Shown: positions 1-10,624 of the stretch, piece after piece
How the letters are laid out: every line of letters starts with the position of its first letter
How positions within the stretch are numbered: the first letter of the stretch is position 1
DNA from: Coleophoma eucalyptorum
Lineage: Eukaryota; Ascomycota; Leotiomycetes; Helotiales; Dermateaceae
Direction of reading: 5' to 3'
Assembly (NCBI GenBank): GCA_026120035.1
Contig: JALRME010000012.1
Location: forward strand, 124,001 to 188,000
DNA length: 64,000 bases
Translations under genes and position numbers: made by a program
Notes under the pieces: generated by a model
What the model was told of the DNA's origin: nothing
Database searches by the model: none
What the model saw: the letters and a program-made list of their open reading frames with translations, nothing else

Positions 1-290
1 GGAAAGCGTCGCAACGTCAAGAGCCGTCGTGAGAATTCAGCAATGTCGCAAAGATGTTCGAGAGGTTCGATACGGGAAGGTGAAGGGTGCAGCCGAGGGT
101 GTCGTGGGATCTGATCAATCACCTCAGGAAGGATGGGGGGGGTGGGTGTTGGTTGGTAGGCGAAAGGAAGGGGTCGAAGAGTTGTGCGAGGGGAGGTGCG
201 AGGTGAGATCTCGAGAGCGGTCCTGTCGATGACAGTGTTCGGAGAGATGAGATGGGATTGAGGAAAAACAAGAAGAAAGGTGAAATGGCG

Positions 291-340
291 GATCGGATTG
301 GACTGGATTGAATTGGATTGGATTGGACTGGACTGGATTT
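291..340. repeat. Imperfect GGATTG/GGACTG microsatellite
   Basis: About ten imperfect copies of a 5-6 nt unit (GGATT, GGACT, GAATT variants) run head to tail. No coding role is visible. Confidence 0.8.
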
Positions 341-1527
341 GAGGAGGGGAGGTCTCGCTAGAGTTTCAGAACTGGTCGAAGAATATTGATAGGCATGCAT
401 TTGCTTGTGTTGGTTGATAGGCGGCCACAACAAGAAGACAGGATCGTCGATGAGATGGCTGGCGATGAATCTGCACACATCCAGGATAAGGGCTCTGAAC
501 GGAGGTGAAGAAAAGGGAGATTGATAATATTATTGCTACTGTAAGACGACATGGCACCACTTCACTCTTCTCTACCTGCCTAGAGCTAGCTGCCGAAGCC
601 ATCTAACTTGCTATACTGGAACTGTACCTGACCCTACACGATAATAATACCAGTCCCATATACACCACGCGCAGACACCTAGGGTCAATGCTGAACCTGC
701 ATTTACTGCTTTGGCTTGGCTATTGCTTTGCCACACCGATACTGAGGAACACGAAGCAACGGGAATTAAGGGTGGACACACACCGTGCACGTGGATTTCC
801 CATCCGTAGCACGCAATGACGGCGAAACACGATGAGCATTCAAAATCTCGACTCCAGCACCGCGCATTGCAGGTAGGGTTGCCAGCGGTAGTGGCAGCAG
901 CAGCAGCATAATTTTGGTAGTCTCGTTCTCTTGCACATGGACGGCAAGTATTTGAGGTGCAGAAGTGGATGCAACGGAACTGCACGCTGCCTAAAGTAGA
1001 TTGACAGGGAGGGCTCAGTGTCAGGAAACGGAACCCAAAGGGTCCTGTTCGATAAATTACGGCGCCTGCCTCCCCCATAAAACTCATCAATCCGAGATGC
1101 CCATAATGGGTTGAGCAAGAAAAGCCAAACGCCCCACCTGCAAAACCCGCAGCGAGGCATAGTCGATCCCAAACAAACGACCTGAAACAGAGAAAAAGGA
1201 AGGAGAGTTGGGGGTCGCACGCGAGACGAAGGCGAAGGGTATCATCGAGCATCAGATGACTTCATAGTTGACAGATTGACAGGAGGGAGGGAGGGAGGGA
1301 ACAGCTGGAGTAAGGCATTGAGAAAGGCCTGAGCCGAAAGTTAGAACTGGAGGACGGATGGTTAGAGTTGGTTTCGAGGGAGCGGTGAGTGGAGGGAGTA
1401 TCAGTGTTTTTCCAGTCGACACCCACGACCCTTTCAAGCGTCAGGCTTCAAGATGGACGATTGAAGATTGAAGATGGAAAATTCAAGATTCAAGATTCAA
1501 GATCAAAAAGGACACACGCACGCACAC

Positions 1528-1561
1528 CCACCCATACCCATATCCATACCCATACCCGTAC
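1528..1561. repeat. CCCATA-type hexamer repeat
   Basis: A short array of CCCATA/CCCATAT/CCCGTA-like units follows an ACGCAC/ACACCC stretch and, at 1465-1502, several imperfect AAGATTC units. It is simple-sequence DNA within the gene-poor left end. Confidence 0.75.
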
Positions 1562-3567
1562 CAAACTTGTACCGCCTTAGCGACGACGTGTGGAAATGTC
1601 ATGCAGCACCAGCGTGGTGCCTGGTACCTGATCGGGTTGGGTGGACCTCTCGGCAAGAAGGAGGGATAAAATCGCCTCTTACGAGCTTCCTATTCCGATC
1701 AAGTCCGCCCAAGTTAAGACCAGTCAAGCCGTCACGTCACGGTAGCATAGGAACCTTTTTCTTCGAACGGCGCTTTTGATCAACACAAAAGTAAGGAGGT
1801 GCCTGTCAAAGGCCATGCGGATGCCGTACAGCTTAGAAGCAACGCAAGGGTGCGCGAGGAATTCTCAATCTGCACCTTTTGCTTTTTGCCACCACCAGCT
1901 TCGCTTAAAGATAACGAAGATACATACATGTCTTGTACCGTACAGTACAGAACAGTACAGGGAAGGAAAGCAGGCAGGGGTTGGTTCTCCGGAATCTTGT
2001 CAGTCATTGAGTTTGAGCAAAGACCGATCACCAAAACATGCCTGGAGGTTGAGAAGACAGCACGAGACCCCCGAGAGCAGCTGGGGAGCAGCTTGAGCAG
2101 CTAGAAACACCACAAGAACACATTGGTATTGTACCGGACGGTAAACAGTATGGACGTTATCACCACTCTCGCCCTTGACTGCATTGTCTTGCAGATATGC
2201 AGTGCGCAGCAGCCGGCTTAGCTTCCGCACAGACCGGTGTCAATCTTGCATAGGCTTCTCGTGTTCTGTCGTTGCGTAACTGCGACAGCATCGCACTGTG
2301 TATATTCCGATCCGAACTCAAGGAGTCTGTACCACCCAGCCACCGTCCGTCAAGTACTGTCCAGCGCGCCTCTGCTCCATATCAAATCATTGATCCCTTC
2401 TATGCGGCAGAAAACCATCCCCGACTTGCCGTACTTGCCGCCTCGGAAGCTCTCCTTTCCTTCGCTCCTGTACCTTCAGAGGACTCAATTTCGCATATCC
2501 TCCTGTCCCTCCGTAGGTATTCATTCGGCTTTTCAATAGTGTGCTGCACCAGGTGTGGAGGCGAGAGAACAGTGCGCGGACTGTAGCAATATCTCGGAGA
2601 TTATTTCACACGAATATGAAGCCCAAGAAGCCTTTCCATAATTTATTTTAACGCTTAACGTCAAAGCGTGCAACGAGTGAGTGAGTAAATGAAGTCATAC
2701 GTCACGCGCTCAAGGAGAGAAATCTGGTCACGTATCACCTTTTCCTCACTCCGAGGTAAAATTCTGGCAAGCTAGTCGCTGGGCAAGATATTTTACTGCA
2801 CTATTGTATACAAGGATTTGGGTGAATGACCACCATGGGGTCTGTGATGTTTGCAATGCATCGCACATTCACTCGACTACATCATTACATCTAGTGTAGC
2901 AATTTTGTAAGAGAGCAGAGCCGAACAGCGTCCCTACGCTGGCGCAGACTATTCTGCAGGATTCAAGTCGAAAGCACTCTGTCAGCTCTCCGAAGCCAAT
3001 GCACATTTAAGAGAAGTAGAAGGAAGTGTTAGTAGTGTCAGTAGTCATAAGTTTTGGTTTCATCCTAATTCTTGACATGCGGTGGGTTTGAATTTGATCT
3101 AGAGAGCAGAGGAGGAATACAGTAGGCAGAACGCTCTTCAAGTTTTGTTGCCGCTCCTCAATCCCTACGTTCACCCAACGACGCAGAATGTGGATGCTGT
3201 GCTCGACTGCCTCCCAACTTTTGCCAAACTCGTTGCCCCCCATGGTGTTAGTGTTAGTTTAGTCGCCAAAATGTTAATTTTGGGTGAGCAACGCGATCCG
3301 GCAGATCTGAGTCCCACCCCAAGGTCGCATACCGCTTGCAGAAAAGACTGGTGGAGATGCGGCTAGAGCTCAACATTGCTCCCCGCTGTCATAGTGATGG
3401 GTATGGGGAAGTTTGCGCACGATGCTACCATACCGCAGCCAAGACCATCCCAGATGATCCTTTGATTCTTCTCAGGATTCTTTAATCACCGTCCAGTTCC
3501 ATTGTCCTCGTACAAGCAATGTGCTGCAGCTTCCAATCTGGTTAACTCATCAAACGGCTCGCTTTCT

Positions 3568-6218
3568 TCAGCTCTTGAATGTGAAGCTCTTTCCAGGTCT
3601 CTCCGTTTGCAGTCGCCGCATACCTTTAGGGGCATCTGAACTTTTCTGATACGGATCAAAAGGTTTCTTCTGTTTCGACGATCCTTGATCCGTATTTTTC
3701 TTGCCATGTAGAACTGACGCGGCCTTGCTGTAGTCGAAAGGCTCCTCGTCATCGTCATCGGCTATCTCAGTTGAACCATCGCCTTCATTCTGCTGTGTCT
3801 TGGCTTTTTTGGCCAGTTTTTTCTCGGCCTTGCGTCTTGCTTTGCGTGCAGCCTTTTCACGCGCCTCTTCAGCCTCTTCCTCATCCAAGACAATATCATA
3901 TTCTCCTTGAGGCTCTTCCGTTCTTTGATCCACTTCTTCGTCTGATAGAGCATCGCTTGTCCTCTTTGCCCCTCGTTTGATAACAAAGGCTTCGTTGTCC
4001 TTTGGGCTAGGCGTTAGTTGTTGTGATTCAGTAATCAAGTCAGCCATGGCCATGCGAGGCCGGTCCGGGAGCTCCTGGCTATAGTCGAAAGCTCCAGCAG
4101 CCATTTCAGGCAAGGGTATAGCAAGTCTCATGCTGTCATTGTTTTTGGGTGTAGATGGAGCATCCCAAAGACTGCTCCCAAATGCACCTCCCCAAAATGA
4201 AGAACTATCACTGCGTAGCTGACCCTGATCAACAGGAGTGACTTCTGTAGTCAATGCGATGTTTTCCGAAGCGGTCTTAGTGATCTTTGCAGTGGTCCCA
4301 GGCTTATCCTTTTGGAGAATTTCCAACAGACTTGGACCATTTCTACCATTTTCCTTCGCAGTCTTGATAAGTTCCAGCAATTCACCAGCTCGGGATTTGA
4401 CGCTATGCGAAATTGGGTGGACCGCCCCAAGAAGTGCGATCATGTCCGTAGGCATAACCTTTGCCAGCGTAAATATGACATGGTTGGGCATCACAAAAGC
4501 AGTACTATCATCATCCTTCCGGGCTATCTCGTCCCGCCATTGATGAATTGCTTTGAACACTGAAAATTGTTCATTATTGAGAAGGCCCGGAGATTTGGCT
4601 AGAAGTGGGTACCATCCTCCTGGACCCTTTCCTGTATCAGCGTGATAGACTTGACGTTCAAAACGTAGAAGAGAGGTTTCCTTGGATTTCTGTAGAACCA
4701 GTTCTATTTTATTCTCTTCCGGATTGCTAGGATTTGACTTGGAGACCAATTCGTTACGCATGTTGTCGTAGATGTAGAGCAGGAAGTGAGTATCAGCTCG
4801 TGCATAGAAGAACATCTCATCTGGTATAGGCCTGCAATGTCATTAGTAGAATAACATTAATGATATGGGGAGTGTACCAACCGTATTCGCCAATCTGCCA
4901 TCTGATACTTCTTATCCGCATCGAAGTCAATGAACTTTTTAAGTAGGAATGCAAGACTCCCACCTTGGTATCCTAACGTACGGCTTGCCCAATGTGTGTC
5001 AAATAAGCCGACAATGTAAAGGCCTAAATCTCGCTGGAGCCAGACTATATCCATATATGCTCCGTGGAAGACCTGCCATTTTTTAGTATTTAGAAACATG
5101 ACAGCCCAAGTTATCTTACCTTGACAATTTCGGGATCCGCAAAGACTTGGTTGAGTACTTGAAGGTCCTGTCGCCAAGGTTTCAAAGTATCCACAATCCA
5201 ATCTTTTTCTCGCGTACTGATTTGCATTAGTGATACCAGTCCAACATATGAGCGTGCATCGTGATGCTCAAGATCGACCGCGATTTCCTTTGCGTTCTTA
5301 AGTTCGCTCAGCATTTCCAATACACCTTCGAAAGTATCGACAAATACCGCCGATGTCGTATCAACCGGCAGATAAGGAATCGGTTTCGCAATCTGATACA
5401 CGCTCTCGGGGTATTTCAGGTGAAGAATTTCGGATTCGTAAGGGTGTCGGTATCTGCGTCAGTTGTCAGTGTTACTCCAAGTGCTTCCGATCATTTGCAG
5501 ATAGTCAACATGTTCCTGTGAGCTTCCTTTGATGCTTGCTTAAAGTCCTTCAAAGGAAAGGTCTCAAGGCGACTGTTTAATGAAAATGGTGTAGTCATAC
5601 TGCTTCTGCTGGAATTCATTTGTTATGAAGTCGAGACTTTCTTCAAGAGGTACGGTAGCATGCGGTTTAGATTCAAGCAGAGGCTTCCATGTGGTATTAT
5701 CGAAGTTGTCAGGCTTGATATTGAAGGCAAGCTGGGGTTTGACGAGGTTTTGCGTTCGGAAAGCGTTCCCAAGTGAGGAGGGATTCTTCTTTGTCTTCGA
5801 AGTATTAGTCTACGAATTTTGTTAGACCGAAGACATGTTTAAATTTGGAACTATTGCTTGCCTGCTCCGGCTGTTCCTTGCGCTTTATGACGCCAGTGTA
5901 TTCGTCAAGGCAAGTGTCTGTCTTCTCTAATAGAGAATCAACCACGTCCACCACACTGCGCCAATTGTTCTCGATATCATCGGCATCCTCAAACTTGGGT
6001 ACCTTCAGATCGGCAATCGAAGCTGCGGATTTCAGTAACGAGGTCGAAAGTGCAAGCAGTCGAGCGCTCTGCTCATCCAAGGCAGGGCCTACTTCTGCGT
6101 TGATGGAGCGTTGGAATCCAAGATCCTCGGAGGAGATTTGACCAACAGAGCGGGTTGTTGCTATGAGCGCGGCTTGAATCTGATCTTGCAAGGACTTGAA
6201 GTCCTGCGTTTGATCCAT
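3568..6218 (-). CDS. RRP6: Rrp6-like nuclear exosome 3'-5' exoribonuclease (EXOSC10 family)
   Basis: Catalytic subunit of the nuclear exosome that trims and degrades rRNA, snoRNA and aberrant nuclear RNAs. Five exons by my reading: 6218-5862, 5809-5601, 5453-5120, 5072-4882, 4831-3568, giving 784 aa. Exon 1 is the N-terminal PMC2NT region that binds the Rrp47 partner. A proline/aromatic linker follows, with the family segment [10 protein letters not shown]. The DEDD-Y exonuclease domain shows D249/E251 (VDLEHHD), D308 (HGAYMD) and Y373/D377 (FFYARAD), so the catalytic set is intact. An HRDC domain lies near residues 449-517, then a lysine-rich tail. Intron 1 has a GC donor (CAG|GCAAGC) with a CTAAC branch and TAG acceptor; only this splice keeps the frame. 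The start at 6218 (MDQTQDF) fits the family. The gene is divergent from MDM35, with about 235 bp between the two starts. Confidence 0.93.
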
Positions 6219-6453
6219 CTTGACATCTGCTGATCCGGATGTGTAAAAGAAAGGTTGTTTGAAGTGCAACTCGAAATGGAAATTCCTCCTCAAAATGTTT
6301 AATCCCTGTCATTTTTTTATAAAGGCCGGGTTAGAAGGTGAGCTACTGTAGCCTTGCGGCCTTGTCTCCAGATAAATTGGCGAGGCTGTTGTCCTCTTCC
6401 ACTTTTTGTGAACCACGAACCTCAGCCTTCCTTATGCCCATCAACAGCTCGAC

Positions 6454-6895
6454 ATGTCGGCATCCCTAGCCCCCGAGTGCAACGAAGTCAAGGAGTATAT
6501 CGGCCCTACATCCGGCTCCTGGATATTATCCGAACTAACATTATCCAGGCGCTATGATTCTTGCTTTTTAAAGTGGTATAGTGAAAGTTCGTGTCATATG
6601 CCTCCTTGCGGTTGCTGAGCAGCGGAAAGCTGATCAAGACCAGAGTACCTTCGAGGAAACGGGACAGAGGATGAGTGTGCGTCGCTCTTCAAGGATTACA
6701 AGAAATGCCTGACAGTCAGTCGTATGTTTGTCTTGTAAAGCCGTTGCTAACTGTCGTCAGACTGCCCTGAAAGAACGTGGCATTGATAAGATGTTAGAGG
6801 AGGCCAGGGAAGATCACAAAGAGCATGATGCCACGAATCTGAACAAAAGATGTAGGATACCATCTCGTGAGAATCCTACGGATGTCGCAAATTAA
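6454..6895 (+). CDS. MDM35: Mdm35/TRIAP1-like twin CX9C mitochondrial intermembrane-space protein
   Basis: Small gene split into four exons (6454-6494, 6549-6586, 6644-6714, 6761-6895) that joins in frame to 94 aa. Mdm35 is the partner chaperone of Ups1/PRELI lipid-transfer proteins that move phosphatidic acid across the mitochondrial intermembrane space; it is oxidised by the Mia40 pathway. Visible evidence: MSASLAPEC start, then C9-x9-C19 and a second C-x9-C pair (CASLFKDYKKC), the family segment YDSCFLKWYSE between them, and the helical tail ALKERGIDKMLEEAREDHKE. Introns are 54, 57 and 46 nt with GT..AG ends. The C-terminus reads about 15 residues past the usual family end, so a further small intron or natural extension is possible. 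It is divergent from RRP6. Confidence 0.92.
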
Positions 6896-7764
6896 CACGT
6901 CGTAGGATATCATTTGCATGCTGAGGAAGTGCATAGTGCATCAGGGACGGTCCACATAATGGCGGTTGGAAACTAAAATTCATCTCTTGTCTTAATTGTA
7001 TTTCAATGTACAGAATATGCTTTGGACTCTATGAACTTGCTCACACGCCTAATCTCTATGGCCCCGCGATGGACTTTAACTCAAACTACAGCTTTAAAAT
7101 ACTTTGGAGTTTTGAACGAACCGCAGTTGCTGGGCGACAACCACCACAAGGGAGGTGGATATTGAGTTATTGGGAATCTATTTCAACAGGTTTAACCACC
7201 GGGGTGTTTTCGTTGCTTGCAGGTGTTGTTGGACGAGAACTGATGCATTGTGATGATATTACTAACGATCCTCTATCCATCACTCAAACACGAACGTTGC
7301 ACGAACATATGGCAGGGTCTCGAAGACCTATTTTAAGTTCTACCTAAATACTGTTCGGGATATTTGGCTATCACGTGGAAGGCACCTCAAAGTCTAGCGA
7401 GAACCCTGTTCCCGTGCGGTGCTCCATTCAATTGCGGGAGTAATTTCACCCTGCAGTTCCAGCCTCGACCAGGCCCTCTAAAGTACCTCCCTCTCCCTTG
7501 TCCTCTCCCTCTGCTCCCTCCTCAGCAGATACAGGTACAGATACAAGCACAGAGACTGGCGCAAAACCAACCATGTGGGAACTTCCAGCTTAATCCCACT
7601 CACTCAAGGCGATCAGCAGCAATCCTCGGTCGCTCAGCCAGACGACAGCTTACCTTACACGTTCGCAAAGCTCCAACTCAGCCCGCGTCACAAATCGCTG
7701 CCAACGGGGCATCATAGCTTCAAAAAACACCACTCAGTGATGCGTGCGCAATAGCTAGGGATTC
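6896..7764. other. Intergenic region, MDM35 to small membrane protein
   Basis: No supported gene. A pyrimidine-rich stretch at about 7480-7530 and an A/C-rich stretch up to 7750 look like promoter and 5' leader of the downstream small membrane-protein gene. A 117-codon open frame at 7364-7717 has low-complexity Pro/Gln composition, no splice support and no family resemblance. Confidence 0.5.
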
Positions 7765-8128
7765 ATGCACCCCTTTTCCATCCTCACACTTGCGATCTTC
7801 GTAGCCGGCTACATCACTGCGAGGTGGGATCTGGTTACTCGATTGAGCGAGCTGGCCGTCTTTGCTTGGGATCACGGAGTTGTGGTAGGTGTTGGAGCAA
7901 ATTATGAGCTATAGAGACATGCTAAGATGTGGCTCATAGTCACGGACTGCGAAAGGATTCGCCATCCTATCATTATTCTTCTTCCTGTTTATAATTCCCG
8001 TGGAGAGATTGGCATCTAGAGAATCACAACAGGTAGAGAATTTCGCATCGCAGAAGCTAGCATTTTGCTCACCATATTCTAGCATCCAAGATCTGCCAGC
8101 GTTGGTATTTCTGCACGCGAACAATTAA
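7765..8128 (+). CDS. Small two-segment membrane protein, function unknown
   Basis: Two exons, 7765-7884 and 7940-8128, with a 55-nt GT..AG intron in phase 0, give 102 aa. Exon 1 has a hydrophobic stretch at residues 4-16 followed by the polar run ARWDLVTRLSEL. Exon 2 has a strong membrane segment near residues 45-60 (FAILSLFFFLFIIPVERL). An in-frame stop sits just upstream of the ATG, so the start is fixed unless there is an unseen 5' exon. The C-terminal 30 residues are uncertain: a GTAGAG after SRESQQ could be a donor joined to the TAG at 8085, which would replace the tail by a basic one ending near 8148. I do not recognise a function. It lies only 48 bp upstream of GPI1 on the same strand, so the two may be transcribed close together. 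Confidence 0.6.
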
Positions 8129-8176
8129 GACGGAGAGGTTCTTTTTAGGCTTTGGAATTGTGTCAATTCATCTGTC

Positions 8177-10624
8177 ATGCCCGATCAGGATGGGCTGATG
8201 CGAATTTTCTGGCCGCAGGATATACCACGTACCGAATCACAAGGAGTGGTGGTGGGATGGAGAAATTCTGGGCTTGACGTTTTTGTTGTGGCCATACTGG
8301 AAGATGTGGATGTGAGTTGGAAGGCAGTATATGTATGTGAAAGGCGACTGACTGGAAGGTAGGCAAAGAACGTTGAGAATGCTTTGAAGGTTGGGACTCT
8401 ATATCGAAACTCGAGCCATCCCATTTCACACATCTTCGAGCTATGTGGTCAATCATCAATGCAAGTCCTTGGCCTGACAAATGCCCCTTCAAAAATGGAG
8501 ATCGATCATCTTCAAATCCGGGTAGCCGTTCGATCAGGTCTCAAGGTTCCGCAAATTTGTTGCGCGCGAGCATCCACAATACAGATCATCATGTTTGAGA
8601 GGCCTCTTCCAACCAGGATGCAGTATATCTCTTTGAACCCTATCTCTCTTGCACTCGGAGACAAGGCTGAAAAGTCGATACATATACCCGGTAGCGTCGA
8701 TGCCGAGGAGGAACTCGAAGAAATGAGGGTCAGAAAGAAAACTCAAGGTTTAGTGGAGAAGCTCAAATATCATACGGTTGTTAAACATCCTCCGTCGCAG
8801 AAAGAATTGGCCCTGGCGAGAATAGTCAATCAGGTCAACTGCTCGTGGGAAATGCACGAACTTCTACAGAAGAACATATCGCTCATAGGCACGCGCTCAC
8901 GGCGCAGTTTAAGTGTGTCGGAAAGAGTTGTGGAATCGGCGACAACAATGCGCGATGCTATCATCGTGTATATATGGCAACTCATCACGCTGTACCTGTA
9001 TCCAATCATACGGCGTGCATTTGTGATAGGTCTTATATGTCATCGAATCGTTGCGGAGATGTTTCTTCGAGTTCTAGAATGGCGAGCACAGCCACATTAT
9101 GCTGCCCTGAAAGATATATCTGCAACCGCTCAGCAAGTTGAAATTCGTTTGCAACAGTTCTGTTACTGGCCAATGCAGGTACGTGGTTTTCTTTTCGGTT
9201 TTTCTTTCCTTAGCTGGACTGGTCCTACCTTACATGGAATATCTCTCGTCTTTCCTTGTGGTCCTTTCTGAGGCCTGGCATCTTACCTTGTACTCTTTCT
9301 AATAATTTATTAGTATGTTACTCTTCGGAAACGTAAGAACGATTGGGAAAGTGTCACGACCAGCCACCCTGATTATATCAGATTTTACAATAGCCTCTGG
9401 TTAGTGGCGAACGACGTTATTATAGGAATCGCTTTGGGGTCGTACATCATTGAGAACTCGTCGTGGGTTGCGGAATCCATAAGTGCGATTTTGAGCAAAT
9501 ATTCCGTGGCAGCATTACAGAGAACCATATCATGGTTGATGGATTGGCCTGCAGGACTGAAATTGAACAATGAATTAGCAGCCTTTTTAGGTGACCTTTT
9601 CCTCTGGGTCATTGATCATTGGTCGAGTAAGTTTCATTTTCCATCATCCTTCTATCAGTTACTGACGATCAAAGACTGCATCGATGCTCTTTGCCCCATC
9701 CTCCCTCACGTTATCTGGTTCATAGGCTTTTCCAGTTTCGCTGGAGCTAGTATGCCAATTGCGTTGTTCTCTGACATGCTATCAATCCTAACCCTTCACA
9801 TATACTCCTTCTATATGGCTTCTGCTAGAATTTTCAACTGGCAATACACAATACTTCTCTCACTCTTTCAACTCTTTCGAGGAAAGAAACATAATGTGCT
9901 CAGGAAACGTATCGACTCCTGCGACTACGATTTGGACCAACTCCTTCTCGGCACCATCTTATTTACGCTACTTTTCTTCCTCCTACCAACCGTCATCGTG
10001 TTCTACCTCACATTCGCCACAGCACGAATGGCTATCATCTCTCTCAAAGCTGTTTTGGACACGCTGCTTGCCTGTCTAAACCATTTCCCACTATTTGCAC
10101 TTATGCTGCGACTAAAAGATTCGCAGCGTCTTCCTGGTTAGTTCTTTTGTGTACATGGTGGGCTGAGAACTGTCGTTGACATTAAGTAGGAGGCATTCGA
10201 TTCGAACTTCGAGATACCTATAAACTTGTACAACCCCTACCCAGCTTGGCCCCACTTCCGCCAACTTCGTATATATACCTCAAAGTAAGTTAGATTAAAT
10301 CGTTTATAGGTACGACCTCCAAACTAACCAGTCTAGTCCGTTCCTCTTACCTTTGCTACTATGTTCCAACAGTACTTCCAGCTAGGACATCGTATTCGAA
10401 AACACTATCTCTCTCCGCGTGTGTTACACTGCCTTGCAACTGGCCAGTTTGTGCCACCCATCCACAGGAAGAATTTATATAGTTTGCAGTACAGCATGCT
10501 ACCGGCACGGAGAGCAAGCATTAGAGAGATGTGGAATGCTCTGACGGCACGAGAACAGAAGAAGCAAACATACCCGTTGCCAATGAATGGAAGGAGGCTC
10601 AATGGGAATGGACGGCGGCATTAG
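8177..10624 (+). CDS. GPI1: Gpi1/PIG-Q subunit of GPI-GlcNAc transferase
   Basis: Component of the ER complex that transfers GlcNAc from UDP-GlcNAc to phosphatidylinositol, the first step of GPI-anchor synthesis. Six exons: 8177-8311, 8363-9178, 9314-9626, 9675-10136, 10190-10284, 10337-10624, total 702 aa. The start MPDQDGLMRIFWP fits the family. Family-typical segments include QQVEIRLQQFCYWPMQ, the following RKRKNDWESV and DYIRFYNSLWL, the glycosyltransferase-associated block FIGFSSFAGASMPIALFSD, and FRGKKHNVLRKRIDSCDYD just before membrane helix LLLGTILFTLLFFLLP. Several hydrophobic segments are consistent with a multi-pass ER protein. The third intron (9627-9674) is 48 nt and stop-free, so an unspliced form would stay open with 16 extra residues; the spliced form matches the family better (WSNCIDALCPILP). 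Confidence 0.93.

Larger units (their letters stand above)
1..3567. other. Long region without a supported gene
   Basis: I find no convincing coding exon in these 3.5 kb. Open frames exist on both strands (for example 611-1252 on the minus strand), but their translations are rich in Cys/Trp/Ser, match no family I know and lack flanking splice signals. Composition is purine-rich near the left edge and includes several simple repeats: GGATT/GGACT-type units at about 291-340, GGGA units at about 1281-1300, CCCATA-type units at about 1528-1561 and GTACA units at about 1935-1960. This would fit the promoter and long 5' leader of a minus-strand gene lying left of the window, but that is inference. 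The right end is the 3' flank of the minus-strand RRP6 gene. Confidence 0.5.

Noticed and set aside
611..1252. 213-codon open frame on the minus strand
   Set aside because: Composition is dominated by Cys, Ser, Trp and Phe without any domain, and no splice sites or orthology support it.
7364..7717. 117-codon plus-strand frame before the small membrane-protein gene
   Set aside because: Pro/Gln low complexity, stop close by in all joins, better read as promoter and leader.
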